Source: Paenibacillus pini JCM 16418
Lineage (GTDB): Bacteria; Bacillota; Bacilli; Paenibacillales; Paenibacillaceae
Direction of reading: 5' to 3'
Length of the DNA: 64,000 bases
Assembly (NCBI RefSeq): GCF_000576305.1
Contig: NZ_BAVZ01000003.1
Location: 124,001 to 188,000, forward strand
Shown here piece by piece: positions 47,969 through 56,714 of the stretch. Position numbers and translations under genes: made by a program. Below the pieces are notes generated by a model. That model ran no database searches. It was given only the letters and a program-made list of their open reading frames with translations, and was not told the DNA's origin. Numbering within the stretch: the stretch's first letter is position 1; every line of letters starts with the position of its first letter.

Positions 47969-49025
47969 TTCAGTTTTTATTGCCGCTGCAGGCTCAGGAA
48001 AAACAACCTTTATAGTAGATGATGCTATTTCTAACCCGGACAAGAAGATTCTAATACTAACTTATACGATAGAAAACTTAATTGAAATTAAAAAGTGTTT
48101 TGTTAAAAAACTTGGGTTTATCCCAAAAAACATCAAAATACAAAGTTGGTTTTCTTTCTTGCTTCAAGAATGCGCCCGTCCCTACCAAAATTTCATTTAT
48201 GATAAGAAGCGAATCGAGTCAATTGCTTTTGTTGAAGGTCGCTCAGCACGATATGTTAAGCAGTCTGATGTTGAAAGATATTATTTTCAAAGAGGAAATC
48301 TGATTTATACAGATAAAATATCCCAATTTTCTTGTATATGCAATGAAAGGTCTAATGGTTTTGTTATTAGTCGGCTTGAGAAAATATTCGATTGCATTTA
48401 TATAGATGAGGTTCAAGACCTAGGGGGATGGGATTTAGAGCTCTTAGTATTGCTGTTTCGTTCAACTGTGCAAATGGTCCTTGTAGGTGATAATAGACAA
48501 ACGACTTTTAAAACAAATTACTCAGCAAAAAACAATATGTACCTAGGTGAAAAAATAATAAACTTCTTCTTCATGTGCGAAAAACGGGGAATTTGCACAG
48601 TTAGATTTCTTAAAGAATGTCACAGAAGCAATCAACTTATATGCAATTTTTCTGATTCTCTGTTTCCATTAATGCCAAAAACTATCTCCAATAATTTCAA
48701 AACAACAGGACATGATGGAATATTTACTATTAAAATGAATGATGCTACAACTTATGTGGAAAAGTTTAAGCCGATGGTGTTGAGACACGACAAAAGAAGC
48801 AAATTTACATCAGAAAACATACAGAATTTCGGATTATCCAAAGGGCAAACTTTTGATCGCGTTTTGATAATACCAACAAAACCGATCAAAGATTTTTTAT
48901 TAAAAGGAAAAGCACTTGAAGGAGAATCAAGGGCTAAATTTTATGTTGCCGTAACAAGGGCGAGATTTAGCGTGGCCTTTCTTATGAATGAAAAGCCATT
49001 ATCCGAAGAAATCCAATCCTTTTGA
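47952..49025 (+). CDS. Compact UvrD/PcrA-like helicase, Gabija GajB-like
   Basis: ATG 47952 lies inside the 3' end of the OLD gene; 357 residues. SF1 motifs: Walker A FIAAAGSGKTT, motif Ia LTYTIENL, motif II IDEVQDL, motif III VGDNRQTTF, motif V-like SKGQTFDRVLII and motif VI FYVAVTRAR. GajB is usually ~490 residues, so accessory domains are reduced here. Coupled translation with the OLD nuclease supports a two-subunit defense complex. Confidence 0.82.
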   Translation: MQQSINSVFIAAAGSGKTTFIVDDAISNPDKKILILTYTIENLIEIKKCFVKKLGFIPKNIKIQSWFSFLLQECARPYQNFIYDKKRIESIAFVEGRSARYVKQSDVERYYFQRGNLIYTDKISQFSCICNERSNGFVISRLEKIFDCIYIDEVQDLGGWDLELLVLLFRSTVQMVLVGDNRQTTFKTNYSAKNNMYLGEKIINFFFMCEKRGICTVRFLKECHRSNQLICNFSDSLFPLMPKTISNNFKTTGHDGIFTIKMNDATTYVEKFKPMVLRHDKRSKFTSENIQNFGLSKGQTFDRVLIIPTKPIKDFLLKGKALEGESRAKFYVAVTRARFSVAFLMNEKPLSEEIQSF

Positions 49026-49089
49026 GTTAATTTAATAGTTATAGATACTCTCATGAGTTTGCTCGTATAAGGGGGAAGGATGTTTGGTT

Positions 49090-50490
49090 ATGATTCAGAG
49101 TAAATGGTCAAATGGAAACGAAATTAAAGATACTGGTGATATCGGACAACTTGTTATTGATGAAAACAGTATCACTTTTCATATTGAAGGATATGGAGAA
49201 CCTTTCGCTCGTAATTTTGTTGGAAGTGATGGGGGGCATTACTATAAGGTTTATACATATGGAGAAGTCTCAAAAGATTTAACAGGTGTTTTTTACCATG
49301 TGACAAAGGCATTTTTATATAATGGAGAAAACTATAAAGATTTTATCGGCGAAAATATTGTTGGAATCACATCATTCTCATTTGAGATTCCAGAACTTGC
49401 TGATTGGTTGAAGTTGCATAGTGTTGAGTTGCTAAGAGATAAGGATGGAAGTATGATAATCTATGAGAAAAAGTTATCTCCAATCATCATCAAAGAAGCG
49501 AACCCCAAGGTCTATATAAAATACGAAAAAAAACTTCCGTTCTTAAACGGTAACGATAAAATTGAAATGACTTTAAGGAATGCTCCAAGAATATTTATTG
49601 AATATGAAGATGAAGTAGACGATTCAGTTGTAAGAGGGGATCTTTATAAAATTATGCGTTTCTTCGCATTGCTTATTGGGAGAATATCTTATGCAGATGA
49701 TATTCGACTTACACTAGCGAATTCAAGTTTAAAAATGTGGTTTTTTATCAACACTGATTTCTCATATAATACTACTTCCACTGCTTATCATTTACGCAAT
49801 CGCACAGATGCTGAGAAAATATTCGGAAATTTGCAGTACTATTTTGAAAAATGGTATTTCTTCTCACAAAATGATAATTTCTCATTTTTGCAAGATGTTT
49901 TTTTTCGTTTAAATGGGAAGAAGTCCACAAATATTGAAGAATTATTTTTGAACTATTGTAAATTTCTTGAAGGTTACGACTTGCGTGTATCAGAGGATGA
50001 AGAAAAGGCAAACGTCCTAAAAGATAAATTGAATGAGGTTCTGAAAACAACAGAAATCAAGACATTGATGTCACCCATTTTCAAAGAAGTAGGATCATCC
50101 TATAAGCCAAAGGATATAGGCAAATGGATTTCTACAGGTTTTCTAGGACGGGTGGGTTTGCAGGATAGAATTAGACGTTTAGATGAAAAATATTTACAGA
50201 TAATAAAAAATAACAGTAGTGATATTATCAATACTGATGACTCTAATGAGTTTTACTCGAAAATAACCAACACACGAAACTACTATTCCCATTTCAAGCC
50301 TGATAATTCGGGGATTCTTAGTTACGGAGAGATGTATAGAACCTTAGAATTACTTGAAGCTTTGATTATTTCCATCTTATTCAGCGAAATGGGTATGTCA
50401 ATTGAAGTTATAAAGGGCATCATGATTGCTGACGATAAATATTGGCCATTATTATATCACCATAGGAAATACGATGAGATGAAGATATAA
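49090..50490 (+). CDS. ApeA-like HEPN ribonuclease, abortive-infection protein
   Basis: Start ATG 49090 (gggggaagga upstream; TTG 49084 is possible); 466 residues. The N-terminal beta-rich domain (~1-160) fits the ApeA N-terminal domain. The C-terminal helical domain ends with the HEPN motif R-x4-H as TNTRNYYSHFKP (Arg396, His401). HEPN toxins cleave RNA; ApeA aborts phage infection. It follows the helicase by 64 bases on the same strand and may form a three-gene cassette with the OLD-UvrD pair. Confidence 0.78.
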   Translation: MIQSKWSNGNEIKDTGDIGQLVIDENSITFHIEGYGEPFARNFVGSDGGHYYKVYTYGEVSKDLTGVFYHVTKAFLYNGENYKDFIGENIVGITSFSFEIPELADWLKLHSVELLRDKDGSMIIYEKKLSPIIIKEANPKVYIKYEKKLPFLNGNDKIEMTLRNAPRIFIEYEDEVDDSVVRGDLYKIMRFFALLIGRISYADDIRLTLANSSLKMWFFINTDFSYNTTSTAYHLRNRTDAEKIFGNLQYYFEKWYFFSQNDNFSFLQDVFFRLNGKKSTNIEELFLNYCKFLEGYDLRVSEDEEKANVLKDKLNEVLKTTEIKTLMSPIFKEVGSSYKPKDIGKWISTGFLGRVGLQDRIRRLDEKYLQIIKNNSSDIINTDDSNEFYSKITNTRNYYSHFKPDNSGILSYGEMYRTLELLEALIISILFSEMGMSIEVIKGIMIADDKYWPLLYHHRKYDEMKI

Positions 50491-50579
50491 GGAGTACATG
50501 TCTAATGACACAAATTTAACTACATATTTACTGTGATGAAAGCCTGATGCATCATTTTATGTAGGCAAACTTGTTGTAT
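50491..50579. repeat. Dispersed repeat family C, partial copy
   Basis: tctaatgacacaaatttaac and a hairpin-like agcctgatgcatca segment, as in the copy at 25871. Confidence 0.5.
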
Positions 50580-50757
50580 AAAGAAAATAAAGTACTAGAC
50601 TGTAGTTGTTGATTTGACACGGTTTATTGATTACAAAATCGTCAGGTAATGAGTAATAAGTTTTAGACTGAATATCTGTAAGCACCAAGAGCTTGAGCTC
50701 TAACTGTTCAAGCCGGCTGTTGTCACATACCGTCAGTCTAATACTTTATTTTCTTTT
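50580..50757. mobile_element. MITE-like element, family D, with ~23-bp terminal inverted repeats
   Basis: Left end gaaaataaagtactagactg, right end cagtctaatactttattttc: 20+ bp inverted ends with one mismatch, enclosing ~130 bases with no gene. The inside contains a GC-richer inverted region (agagcttgagctct; gttcaagccggctgttg). No transposase is seen in the window. The following 50758-51010 has no gene; it contains a short-stem GC-rich segment (tctgcgcttcgcgctccg) and the promoter region of the XRE gene. Confidence 0.6.
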
Positions 50758-51010
50758 GACAGTACATTATTGACCGTGAAACTCCACTACCCCCTAAAAG
50801 CCTAAGCGACCGGCTATGCCGCCATTGGGTTTTTTTTCTGCGCTTCGCGCTCCGTAACTAGATGACGGTATTGACGGACATGGCGCATCGGTCTAATAAA
50901 GGAACGAGCTGGAAATCTCTGATTAGTTATTATTTTTATAAACAAGCAAAAATCGCCTTTACAAATAGATACTTAATTGCTATATTACTGAATAGGGAGG
51001 TTGATCATTA

Positions 51011-51736
51011 ATGATGACTGAGAATTTTAACAAGCTATTGGAAAAATTACGGCAACGAAAGGGATGGACACAGGAAGAACTGGCTTATATGACGGGATAC
51101 AGTACTTCACACATTAGCAAAATCCTGAGAGGTGATCATTCTGTCACGACTCGCTTTGTTAATCAGGTATGTGATCTACTCAAAATATCGCGGTATAGTG
51201 CCTTAGTGTCTTTTCATCGTAGTGATCGCTTTGTCAAACTTGGAAGTGAAGTTAGGGGAGATGTCATTCCGGAAGCTGAAGCTCTTAGAGCGATAGAGTG
51301 GGGTGATTATAAGTTCACAACATTTTGGTATTCATTTCTTAATTTCAGGTATCAAGATGAAAATCAAAATTGGCACTTCAAGGATTTTTCTGACCTTACT
51401 ACGGAGACGGGGATAAGTGAGGGGCGCTTAAAGGAGATTTTCGATTGTTACTATAAACCATGTGATCCGGTTACTATTGAAGAAACGACACGCGTATGTA
51501 AAGCTTTAAACAAAAGCTGGCATGAACTTTTTGCTCTGACCTGCAATGATCTTTATGACCATCACATAGTTAATGTAGCTGTAACCTTTGACCGTTATGT
51601 AGAGCACCAGAGAAGTAAACGCTCGGAACGTTTTCAGCAGCTACCCGTTGATAAACTGAGTGAAGGTGAAACTACTTTTTTACTTGAAATGCTAAAAACT
51701 TACCGTAAGCTGCATTTAGCTCCGGTTCCGGAATAA
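51011..51736 (+). CDS. XRE-family transcriptional regulator (241 aa)
   Basis: ATG-ATG after gggagg. N-terminal HTH (residues ~6-62): LLEKLRQRKGWTQEELAYMTGYSTSHISKILRGDHSVTTRFVNQVCDLLKI. The C-terminal ~175 residues (WGDYKFTTFWYSFLNFRYQDENQNW; ETGISEGRLKEIFDCYYKPCDPVTIEETTRVCKAL) look like a second, diverged HTH plus a helical tail. No toxin partner lies next to it. It stands alone between two family D elements. Confidence 0.8.
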   Translation: MMTENFNKLLEKLRQRKGWTQEELAYMTGYSTSHISKILRGDHSVTTRFVNQVCDLLKISRYSALVSFHRSDRFVKLGSEVRGDVIPEAEALRAIEWGDYKFTTFWYSFLNFRYQDENQNWHFKDFSDLTTETGISEGRLKEIFDCYYKPCDPVTIEETTRVCKALNKSWHELFALTCNDLYDHHIVNVAVTFDRYVEHQRSKRSERFQQLPVDKLSEGETTFLLEMLKTYRKLHLAPVPE

Positions 51737-51847
51737 AGTATTGTTGCGGTGATTATGTGCCTTACATATTTTAAGTTACGTCTTTACTGGTCCGAAATTC
51801 TACTCTTACCCAAAGCCCAGGAATTGATCACGCTTTTCCATTTGTCC

Positions 51848-52092
51848 AAAGAAAATAAGTTATAGACTGAAAAAGTTGATTGTACAAGGTTTTGGAGTTA
51901 AGAAACCGCCAGCTTTTTAGAAATATGTTGTATAGAGAAAAAAAGTATTAGAGTGTTTGAGCCGTCGCATCGATCGTAAAGCCGAGCTGTATCTCAACGC
52001 ACCATAAGCGTGAAGTGCAGCTCTTTGTGCCAGCCCCATCATCGGCGCACCAGTCTACTACATTATTTTCTCAGTCTATAACTTTATTTTCC
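51848..52092. mobile_element. Nested pair of family D MITE-like elements
   Basis: Outer ends gaaaataagttatagactg (51851) and cagtctataactttatttt (52072). Inner ends agagaaaaaaagtattagag (~51935) and cagtctactacattattttc (52051). The inner copy carries a GC-rich hairpin with gagctg/cagctc arms. So one element appears inserted in another of the same family. Confidence 0.6.
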
Positions 52093-52283
52093 TAGTCTAA
52101 CAAACACTTGTGTCACGAAGAAATGCACAAATGTCCCTACATTCTAGAAAATTGACACAAAAACACTTACATTACTACGGGTAATATCAATATTATTACA
52201 CCGGTCAAACAGTTCGCAGAAGTGAAAACCACGGAATCAACATATTCATCTCTCACCGCTTTACTACGGATATGTAAAGCTTG
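52093..52283. repeat. Dispersed repeat family C copy and spacer
   Basis: cacttgtgtcacgaagaaat, gaaatgcacaaatgtcccta and attgacacaaaaacacttac in the same order as at 25930-26010. The rest shows nothing. Confidence 0.5.
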
Positions 52284-52795
52284 CTAAATCTTATGTTTAT
52301 ATAGAACCTTCTCCATAATCATCACATCAATAAATTGATCACCCATAACTCCTTGCTTCTCGAAGACACCTACTTCGCGGTATCCTATCTTCTGATACAA
52401 TCCTTAACCCAATTGATTAAACGGAAATGTAAATAACACAATCTTTCGAAATCCATTCTCTATTGCTTTAGTTTCCCATGCATGTAAGAGAGAGTTGCCT
52501 ATGCCCTTACCACGATAGTCACGGTCAATATATATGGATTGATCAGCAACGCCATTATAAGCACAGCGGTGGGAGTAAGGATTTAATGATGACCAGCCAA
52601 TAAGTTGATCATCTTGTTCCGCCACCAAAACGCTGTAGCTTCCTCGTGTTCTTTAAACCAATTCCTCATGTAGGGTAAATCTTTAATATCCGTTTCAAGC
52701 GTCGTAATCCGATCCTCGATCCCTTGATTGTATATTTGAAGAATACTTTCGATATCCGCTTCAACGGCAGAACGGACGGTGGTATTATTATCCAT
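52284..52795 (-). pseudogene. GNAT acetyltransferase (phosphinothricin-type), frameshift plus nonsense
   Basis: Starts MDNNTTVRSAVEADIESILQIYNQGIEDRITTLE, shifts frame near 52615 to LVAEQDDQLIGWSSLNPYSHRCAYNGVADQSIYIDRDYRGKGIG (acetyl-CoA motif). It then meets a stop at 52404 before the final GLYQKIGYREVGVF...MIMEKVL. Typical of phosphinothricin/YncA-like N-acetyltransferases. Two lesions mean true decay. Confidence 0.75.
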
Positions 52796-52823
52796 AGATA
52801 TTTTCCTCCAAAACATTTTCGGT

Positions 52824-53222
52824 TTAGGGTTTGATCGCCTTAATTACTGCAGAAACAATATACTGTTCCACATTTGCGCATGGAACCCAATCTTAATGAA
52901 CGATTTGGATTCGTCTTTCGGCTCAATTGTGATGTTGGTAAAGCCTTTTTGTTGGAATATATCCGGAATATAATTCGTTCAGATCAGATTTTATTTCTGA
53001 TGGGAGCTCTGCCGTTGTTACAATATCTGAAATGGAGAGACGACCGCCAGATTTAAGTACGCGGAATGCTTCATTAAATACTTGCCCTTTAGCAGGAGAA
53101 AGATTGATCACACAGTTAGAGATAATCACATCAACAGTGTGATCAGCGATAGGTAGATATTCGATCACACCCAACCGGAAATCTGTATTTGTAAATCCAC
53201 CTTTTATAGTTTCTTTAGTCAA
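52824..53222 (-). pseudogene. arsM: Arsenite S-adenosylmethyltransferase (ArsM) remnant
   Basis: The frame reads FRLGVIEYLPIADHTVDVIISNCVINLSPAKGQVFNEAFRVLKSGGRLSISDIV, then DLNELYSGYI. After further frame changes come QQKGFTNITIEPKDESKSFI and the typical C-terminus VEQYIVSAVIKAIKP. These are hallmark ArsM segments. The N-terminal SAM-binding part with catalytic Cys is absent and the middle is deleted. Confidence 0.75.
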
Positions 53223-53226
53223 AACT

Positions 53227-53515
53227 TGTAGTCAATGTAATAAGGACATCACATCCGAAGACCTCGTAAAGGGCTATAAATTTCAAAAAAACCAATATGT
53301 CCATTTCGAAAAAGAAGAGTTAGACCAACTACTTCCTGAATCAAATAAGGAAATAAAAACCCTGGATTTTGTAAGTATTGATGAAGTTGATCCCATTTAT
53401 TTTCAAAAAAACATATTATCTATCCCCAGATGGCAGAGCGGATAGGGGATACACGCTTTTAATGGAAGCTGCAAATAACTATAGAGAATATTGTTCAATG
53501 AAACTAAAGTCTTAG
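53227..53515 (+). pseudogene. ku: Ku (NHEJ DNA-end-binding protein) fragment
   Basis: CSQCNKDITSEDLVKGYKFQKNQYVHFEKEELDQLLPESNKEI ... DEVDPIYFQK is the middle of a bacterial Ku. It then continues one frame over (an extra A in a run of A near 53405-53411) with YYLSPDGRADRGYTLLMEAANNYREYC. Both the Ku N-terminus and the DNA-bridging C-terminus are missing. It abuts the arsM remnant at 53222 and a family D-like half end (actaaagtcttagactga). Confidence 0.75.
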
Positions 53516-53532
53516 ACTGACGGTGCGTGATT

Positions 53533-53560
53533 AAGCTAAAGGGCAGAATAGTGCAATAAG
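53533..53560. repeat. Dispersed repeat family A, right-type end
   Basis: ttaagctaaagggcagaata matches the intact target sequence inferred for the IS110 insertion at 26187. Confidence 0.65.
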
Positions 53561-53640
53561 TACATTGCAATTTGCAAAGGAAATACCAGTCGTCGTATTG
53601 AATAAGTATGATAACTAATTAATATATCGGGGAGATTGTT

Positions 53641-54420
53641 ATGATAAAAGACTCGTGGTTTACGATTCAGGAAATCGATATAGAAACATACGCAATTAGT
53701 GAATATGGACATTGGGAGAAAGTACATTCATTTTTATTAGTAGGCAAAGAAAAAGCCGTACTAATTGATACTGGTCTTGGAATTGATAATATTAAACGCA
53801 TAACGGATGAATTGACTCACCTACCGATTGTTGTTTTCACTACTCATGTTCATACTGATCACATTGGATGTCACGGAGAATTTGAAGAAATCTATGTCCA
53901 TGAAGGTGACTCGGATTGGTTGATCAATGGTATTAAGGGATTGTCCATTGAACAAATAAGAAAAGATATTAGTAGAGATATTACGATACCTACTCCAGAA
54001 ACATTTAATCCAGATACGTACAAGCCCTTTCAGGGAGTTCCAACTGGTTTCTTACAAGACGGTGATGTGATTGATCTAGGAAACAGAAAGTTAGTTATAT
54101 ATCATACTCCTGGGCATTCTCCAGGTCATATCTCTTTGTTTGACAATAAAAGCGGATATTTGTTTACTGGAGATTTACTTTATGATGAAACTCCTATATA
54201 TGGTTTTTAACCGTCTACTAACCCGGTTGATTTAATTAATTCACTGGAAAGAATAAGAGATTTCTAATATTACAAAAGTTTATGGATCACATAATACTTT
54301 AGGGCTTGAACCAACTATCTTACTAGAAGTGAAAACCGCAGTTAAAGAACTTAGAGAAAAAGACCTTGTAAAATTTGGGACGGGAGTTCATAAATTTAAA
54401 GGGTTTAGTGTACAGTTTTA
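53641..54420 (+). pseudogene. Metallo-beta-lactamase fold hydrolase, interrupted
   Basis: ATG after ggggaga. HxHxDH is at residues 69-74 (TTHVHTDHIGCHGEF), the next His is in YHTPGHSPGHISLF, and Asp in TGDLLYD. The frame stops at 54210 (GFTAA). Similar protein sequence continues as PSTNPVDLINSLERIRDF, and after another shift as NITKVYGSHNTLGLEPTIL to 54420. The N-terminal 189 residues keep most Zn ligands, but the last His (GSHN) is lost. Confidence 0.78.
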
Positions 54421-54434
54421 ATTGTATTTTGTTG

Positions 54435-54521
54435 AGCTAACGGGACACTATAGTTCAACACTGAGAGGGGCTGTCGCTAGGCAGCCTTTCGTTACGCTAA
54501 CGGGCAGGATAATGGAGCAAT
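54435..54521. repeat. Dispersed repeat family A, complete pair
   Basis: Left end gctaacgggacactatagtt, central ggggctgtcgctaggcagcc hairpin-like part, right end cgctaacgggcaggataatg. Confidence 0.72.
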
Positions 54522-54676
54522 ATGGGGTGGACTTCCTTTTGTAATTGGTAGTTGAGTGTTGTTGATATATTGGTTTTACCTATAAAATTTATAACTATTA
54601 TATATTAGACCAATAGTATTCAGTAACTATAAGATGTATTTATTAACAATAGCATAGTTGGAGGAGGAATGATCTG

Positions 54677-55228
54677 ATGTCTATTTATGATCTTCAGGTG
54701 AACACAATTAACGGTAAGCTCGTTGAATTATCAATATACCGTGGGAAAGTTCTCCTTATTGTCAACACTGCCAGTAGGTGCGGTTATTCTCGCCAATTCA
54801 CAGGACTTCAAAAACTTTACGAAAGTCACCATGAGCAGGGCTTTGAAATACTCGGCTTTCCATGTAATCAATTCAACGAGAAAGAGCCAGGGAGCAACTT
54901 GAATGTACAGGAATATTGTGAGAGCAACTTTAGAGTGACGTTTCCGTTATTTGAGAAAATGGAGGTTAGGGGATCATCTGCTCACCCTCTATTTCAATAT
55001 CTAACTCAGCAAGCACCATTTCAAGGTTTTGATACTCAGACCTCAGGAGGTCTATGGATGCAGAATTTTCTGCAGGAAAAGTATCCAGACATATACTCTG
55101 GTAACGGAATCAAGTGGAATTTCTCAAAGTTTTTGATCGATCGGGACGGCGAAGTATACGGTAGATACGAAACTACGACGGAACCAATTGACATAGAGTC
55201 ATGTATTAAATCGCTTCTTCTAAGTTAA
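54677..55228 (+). CDS. Glutathione peroxidase-family thiol peroxidase
   Basis: ATG after ggaggagga; 183 residues. The peroxidatic Cys lies in NTASRCGYSRQFTGLQKLY (normally CG(F/Y)TxQ), followed by GFPCNQFNEKEPGS and WNFSKFLIDRDGEVYGRY. The triad is visible as Cys, Gln (FPCNQF) and Trp (WNF). Bacterial members (BsaA-like) mostly use thioredoxin to reduce peroxides. Monocistronic. Confidence 0.9.
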   Translation: MSIYDLQVNTINGKLVELSIYRGKVLLIVNTASRCGYSRQFTGLQKLYESHHEQGFEILGFPCNQFNEKEPGSNLNVQEYCESNFRVTFPLFEKMEVRGSSAHPLFQYLTQQAPFQGFDTQTSGGLWMQNFLQEKYPDIYSGNGIKWNFSKFLIDRDGEVYGRYETTTEPIDIESCIKSLLLS

Positions 55229-55244
55229 ACGAAATTAGGTAATT

Positions 55245-55271
55245 AAGCTAACGGGTAACGATAACTCAACG
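55245..55271. repeat. Dispersed repeat family A, left-type end
   Basis: taagctaacgggtaacgata just downstream of the peroxidase stop codon. Confidence 0.6.
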
Positions 55272-55400
55272 AGATTCACGCATTGATTAACGTGATGAAG
55301 AATGCATTAGGCTTATACTCCCGTCTGGAACGAAAAACCTTTGATGGAATAAGAGAAATTTCTGATGAAGAATTCAATGAATTACTGAGGGTGAATAAAC

Positions 55401-56315
55401 GTGAAGCTGTTTGTAATAGGAAATGGGTTCGACAGAGGGCATGGTTTAGCGACTTCATATTGGAATTTTAGAACATACTTAGAAAATATGTATCCTGATT
55501 TTCTACGTGCTTTTGAGCAGCATTACTATATCTATCCAGCATCAGATGATGAAGCAAAGCAGAGGTTATTATGGAATGAGCTAGAAACAAACCTCGCTAA
55601 CATTGATGAAGATATCATCATTGAAGACGCTGTTCACATGGATTTGGGTTTGGAAAGTGGTGATGTCGGCATATTAGATACGTTGGATGCGTATTTCGAG
55701 GAAGAATATGAATACATAAAGGAGTTAGCAAATTATTTAAAAAAGTGGGTACGAACCATTAGAATTAGAGATGTGCAACCTAGAACAACCATTATCAATA
55801 AAGCTAATGACGCATTTTATATTACATTCAACTACACAGCTGTACTGGAAACGGTCTATGGAGTAGGTGGAGAAAGCATTTTGCATATACATGGATCTTT
55901 ACGGCAGAATGATGATGACCCTATATTGGGACATGGAAATAAAATGAGAATTAATGATATTAAAGAAAAACGTTACGAAGCAGAGCGGATATTTGCTGAA
56001 AAAGAAATGAGCATTTGCAGGGCTATGGAAGATTATTATAGTCGCACTTTTAAAGATATAAGAAATTACATGCCTAAATTGCATGGCTTGAGAGAAAAAG
56101 AGATTGATGAAATTATAATCATTGGACACTCTCTCGCAGGTGTTGATATTCCTTATTTTGAGGATATTGATAGGTACACAATGCAAAAGGCCAAGTGGAA
56201 AGTGTACTATTACAGCGATGCCGAAAAGCAACGTATGTTAGATGGATTGATTGATTGTGGAATAGTCTCTGAACGCATAGAAATGACACAGTCAAATGAA
56301 TTTTATAATTTGTAA
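55401..56315 (+). CDS. AbiH-family abortive infection protein
   Basis: GTG 55401 after actgagggtg; 304 residues. AbiH hallmarks: N-terminal MKLFVIGNGFDRGHGLATSYWNF, central FYITFNYTAVLETVYGV, ILHIHGSL, and C-terminal IIIIGHSLAGVDIPYFEDI. The family occurs as a single-gene phage-resistance factor; its mechanism is not established. A short frame (55295-55471, RLERKTFDGIREISDEEFNELL...) overlaps its start by ~70 bases in another phase and may be an upstream coupling ORF or noise. Family B repeats follow. Confidence 0.85.
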   Translation: MKLFVIGNGFDRGHGLATSYWNFRTYLENMYPDFLRAFEQHYYIYPASDDEAKQRLLWNELETNLANIDEDIIIEDAVHMDLGLESGDVGILDTLDAYFEEEYEYIKELANYLKKWVRTIRIRDVQPRTTIINKANDAFYITFNYTAVLETVYGVGGESILHIHGSLRQNDDDPILGHGNKMRINDIKEKRYEAERIFAEKEMSICRAMEDYYSRTFKDIRNYMPKLHGLREKEIDEIIIIGHSLAGVDIPYFEDIDRYTMQKAKWKVYYYSDAEKQRMLDGLIDCGIVSERIEMTQSNEFYNL

Positions 56316-56351
56316 TCGATACAACTTCATTTTTTAGAATGAATGAATTGT

Positions 56352-56490
56352 CAGAGGACAAGAACATATACCTAATGGCATCCGCGCTGGGCGCGGCTTT
56401 TTTATTTTATCGGTACAAGTTCTGTCCTTTGCTCAGGACAAGAACTTGTACCGATTGCCGAAAATGCACAAGAACATGATCCTATTGCCA
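56352..56490. repeat. Dispersed repeat family B, complete copy plus extra ends
   Basis: cagaggacaagaacatatac, hairpin tccgcgctgggcgcgg with T-run (56384-56405), inverted tcggtacaagttctgtcctt, then forward ggacaagaacttgtaccgat and a weaker cacaagaacatgatcctatt. Confidence 0.7.
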
Positions 56491-56578
56491 CGAGCCTTGA
56501 TTTGGTAAAGTTAATCGATAAGATCATATTACATAACATTAACGTGGTGCTGTGTAAAATTATTAGGACATAAGTAAA

Positions 56579-56630
56579 GCTGTCGAGACTTTCTCGACAG
56601 CCTTAGCCTGATATTTCAGGCTTTTTTTAT
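56579..56630 (+). terminator. Two adjacent hairpins
   Basis: gctgtcgag / ctcgacagc, then agcctgat / atcaggct-like (agcctgatatttcaggct) with seven T. No intact gene lies directly upstream. Confidence 0.7.
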
Positions 56631-56714
56631 GAAATTCTATTTTTAGATTTAGAATTTTAATTTGACATGTACTTGAGGTTGAGGTTAAGTGAAGTAGATT
56701 GTTTTAATGATCAA

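Noticed and set aside
51011..51736. XRE gene as antitoxin of the RES protein
   Set aside because: It lies 5.5 kb away with several unrelated genes and relics between, and is longer than Xre antitoxins.
50580..52092. Inverted ends as phage attachment sites
   Set aside because: No integrase gene in the window and the ends are inverted and multiple, which fits MITEs better than att sites.
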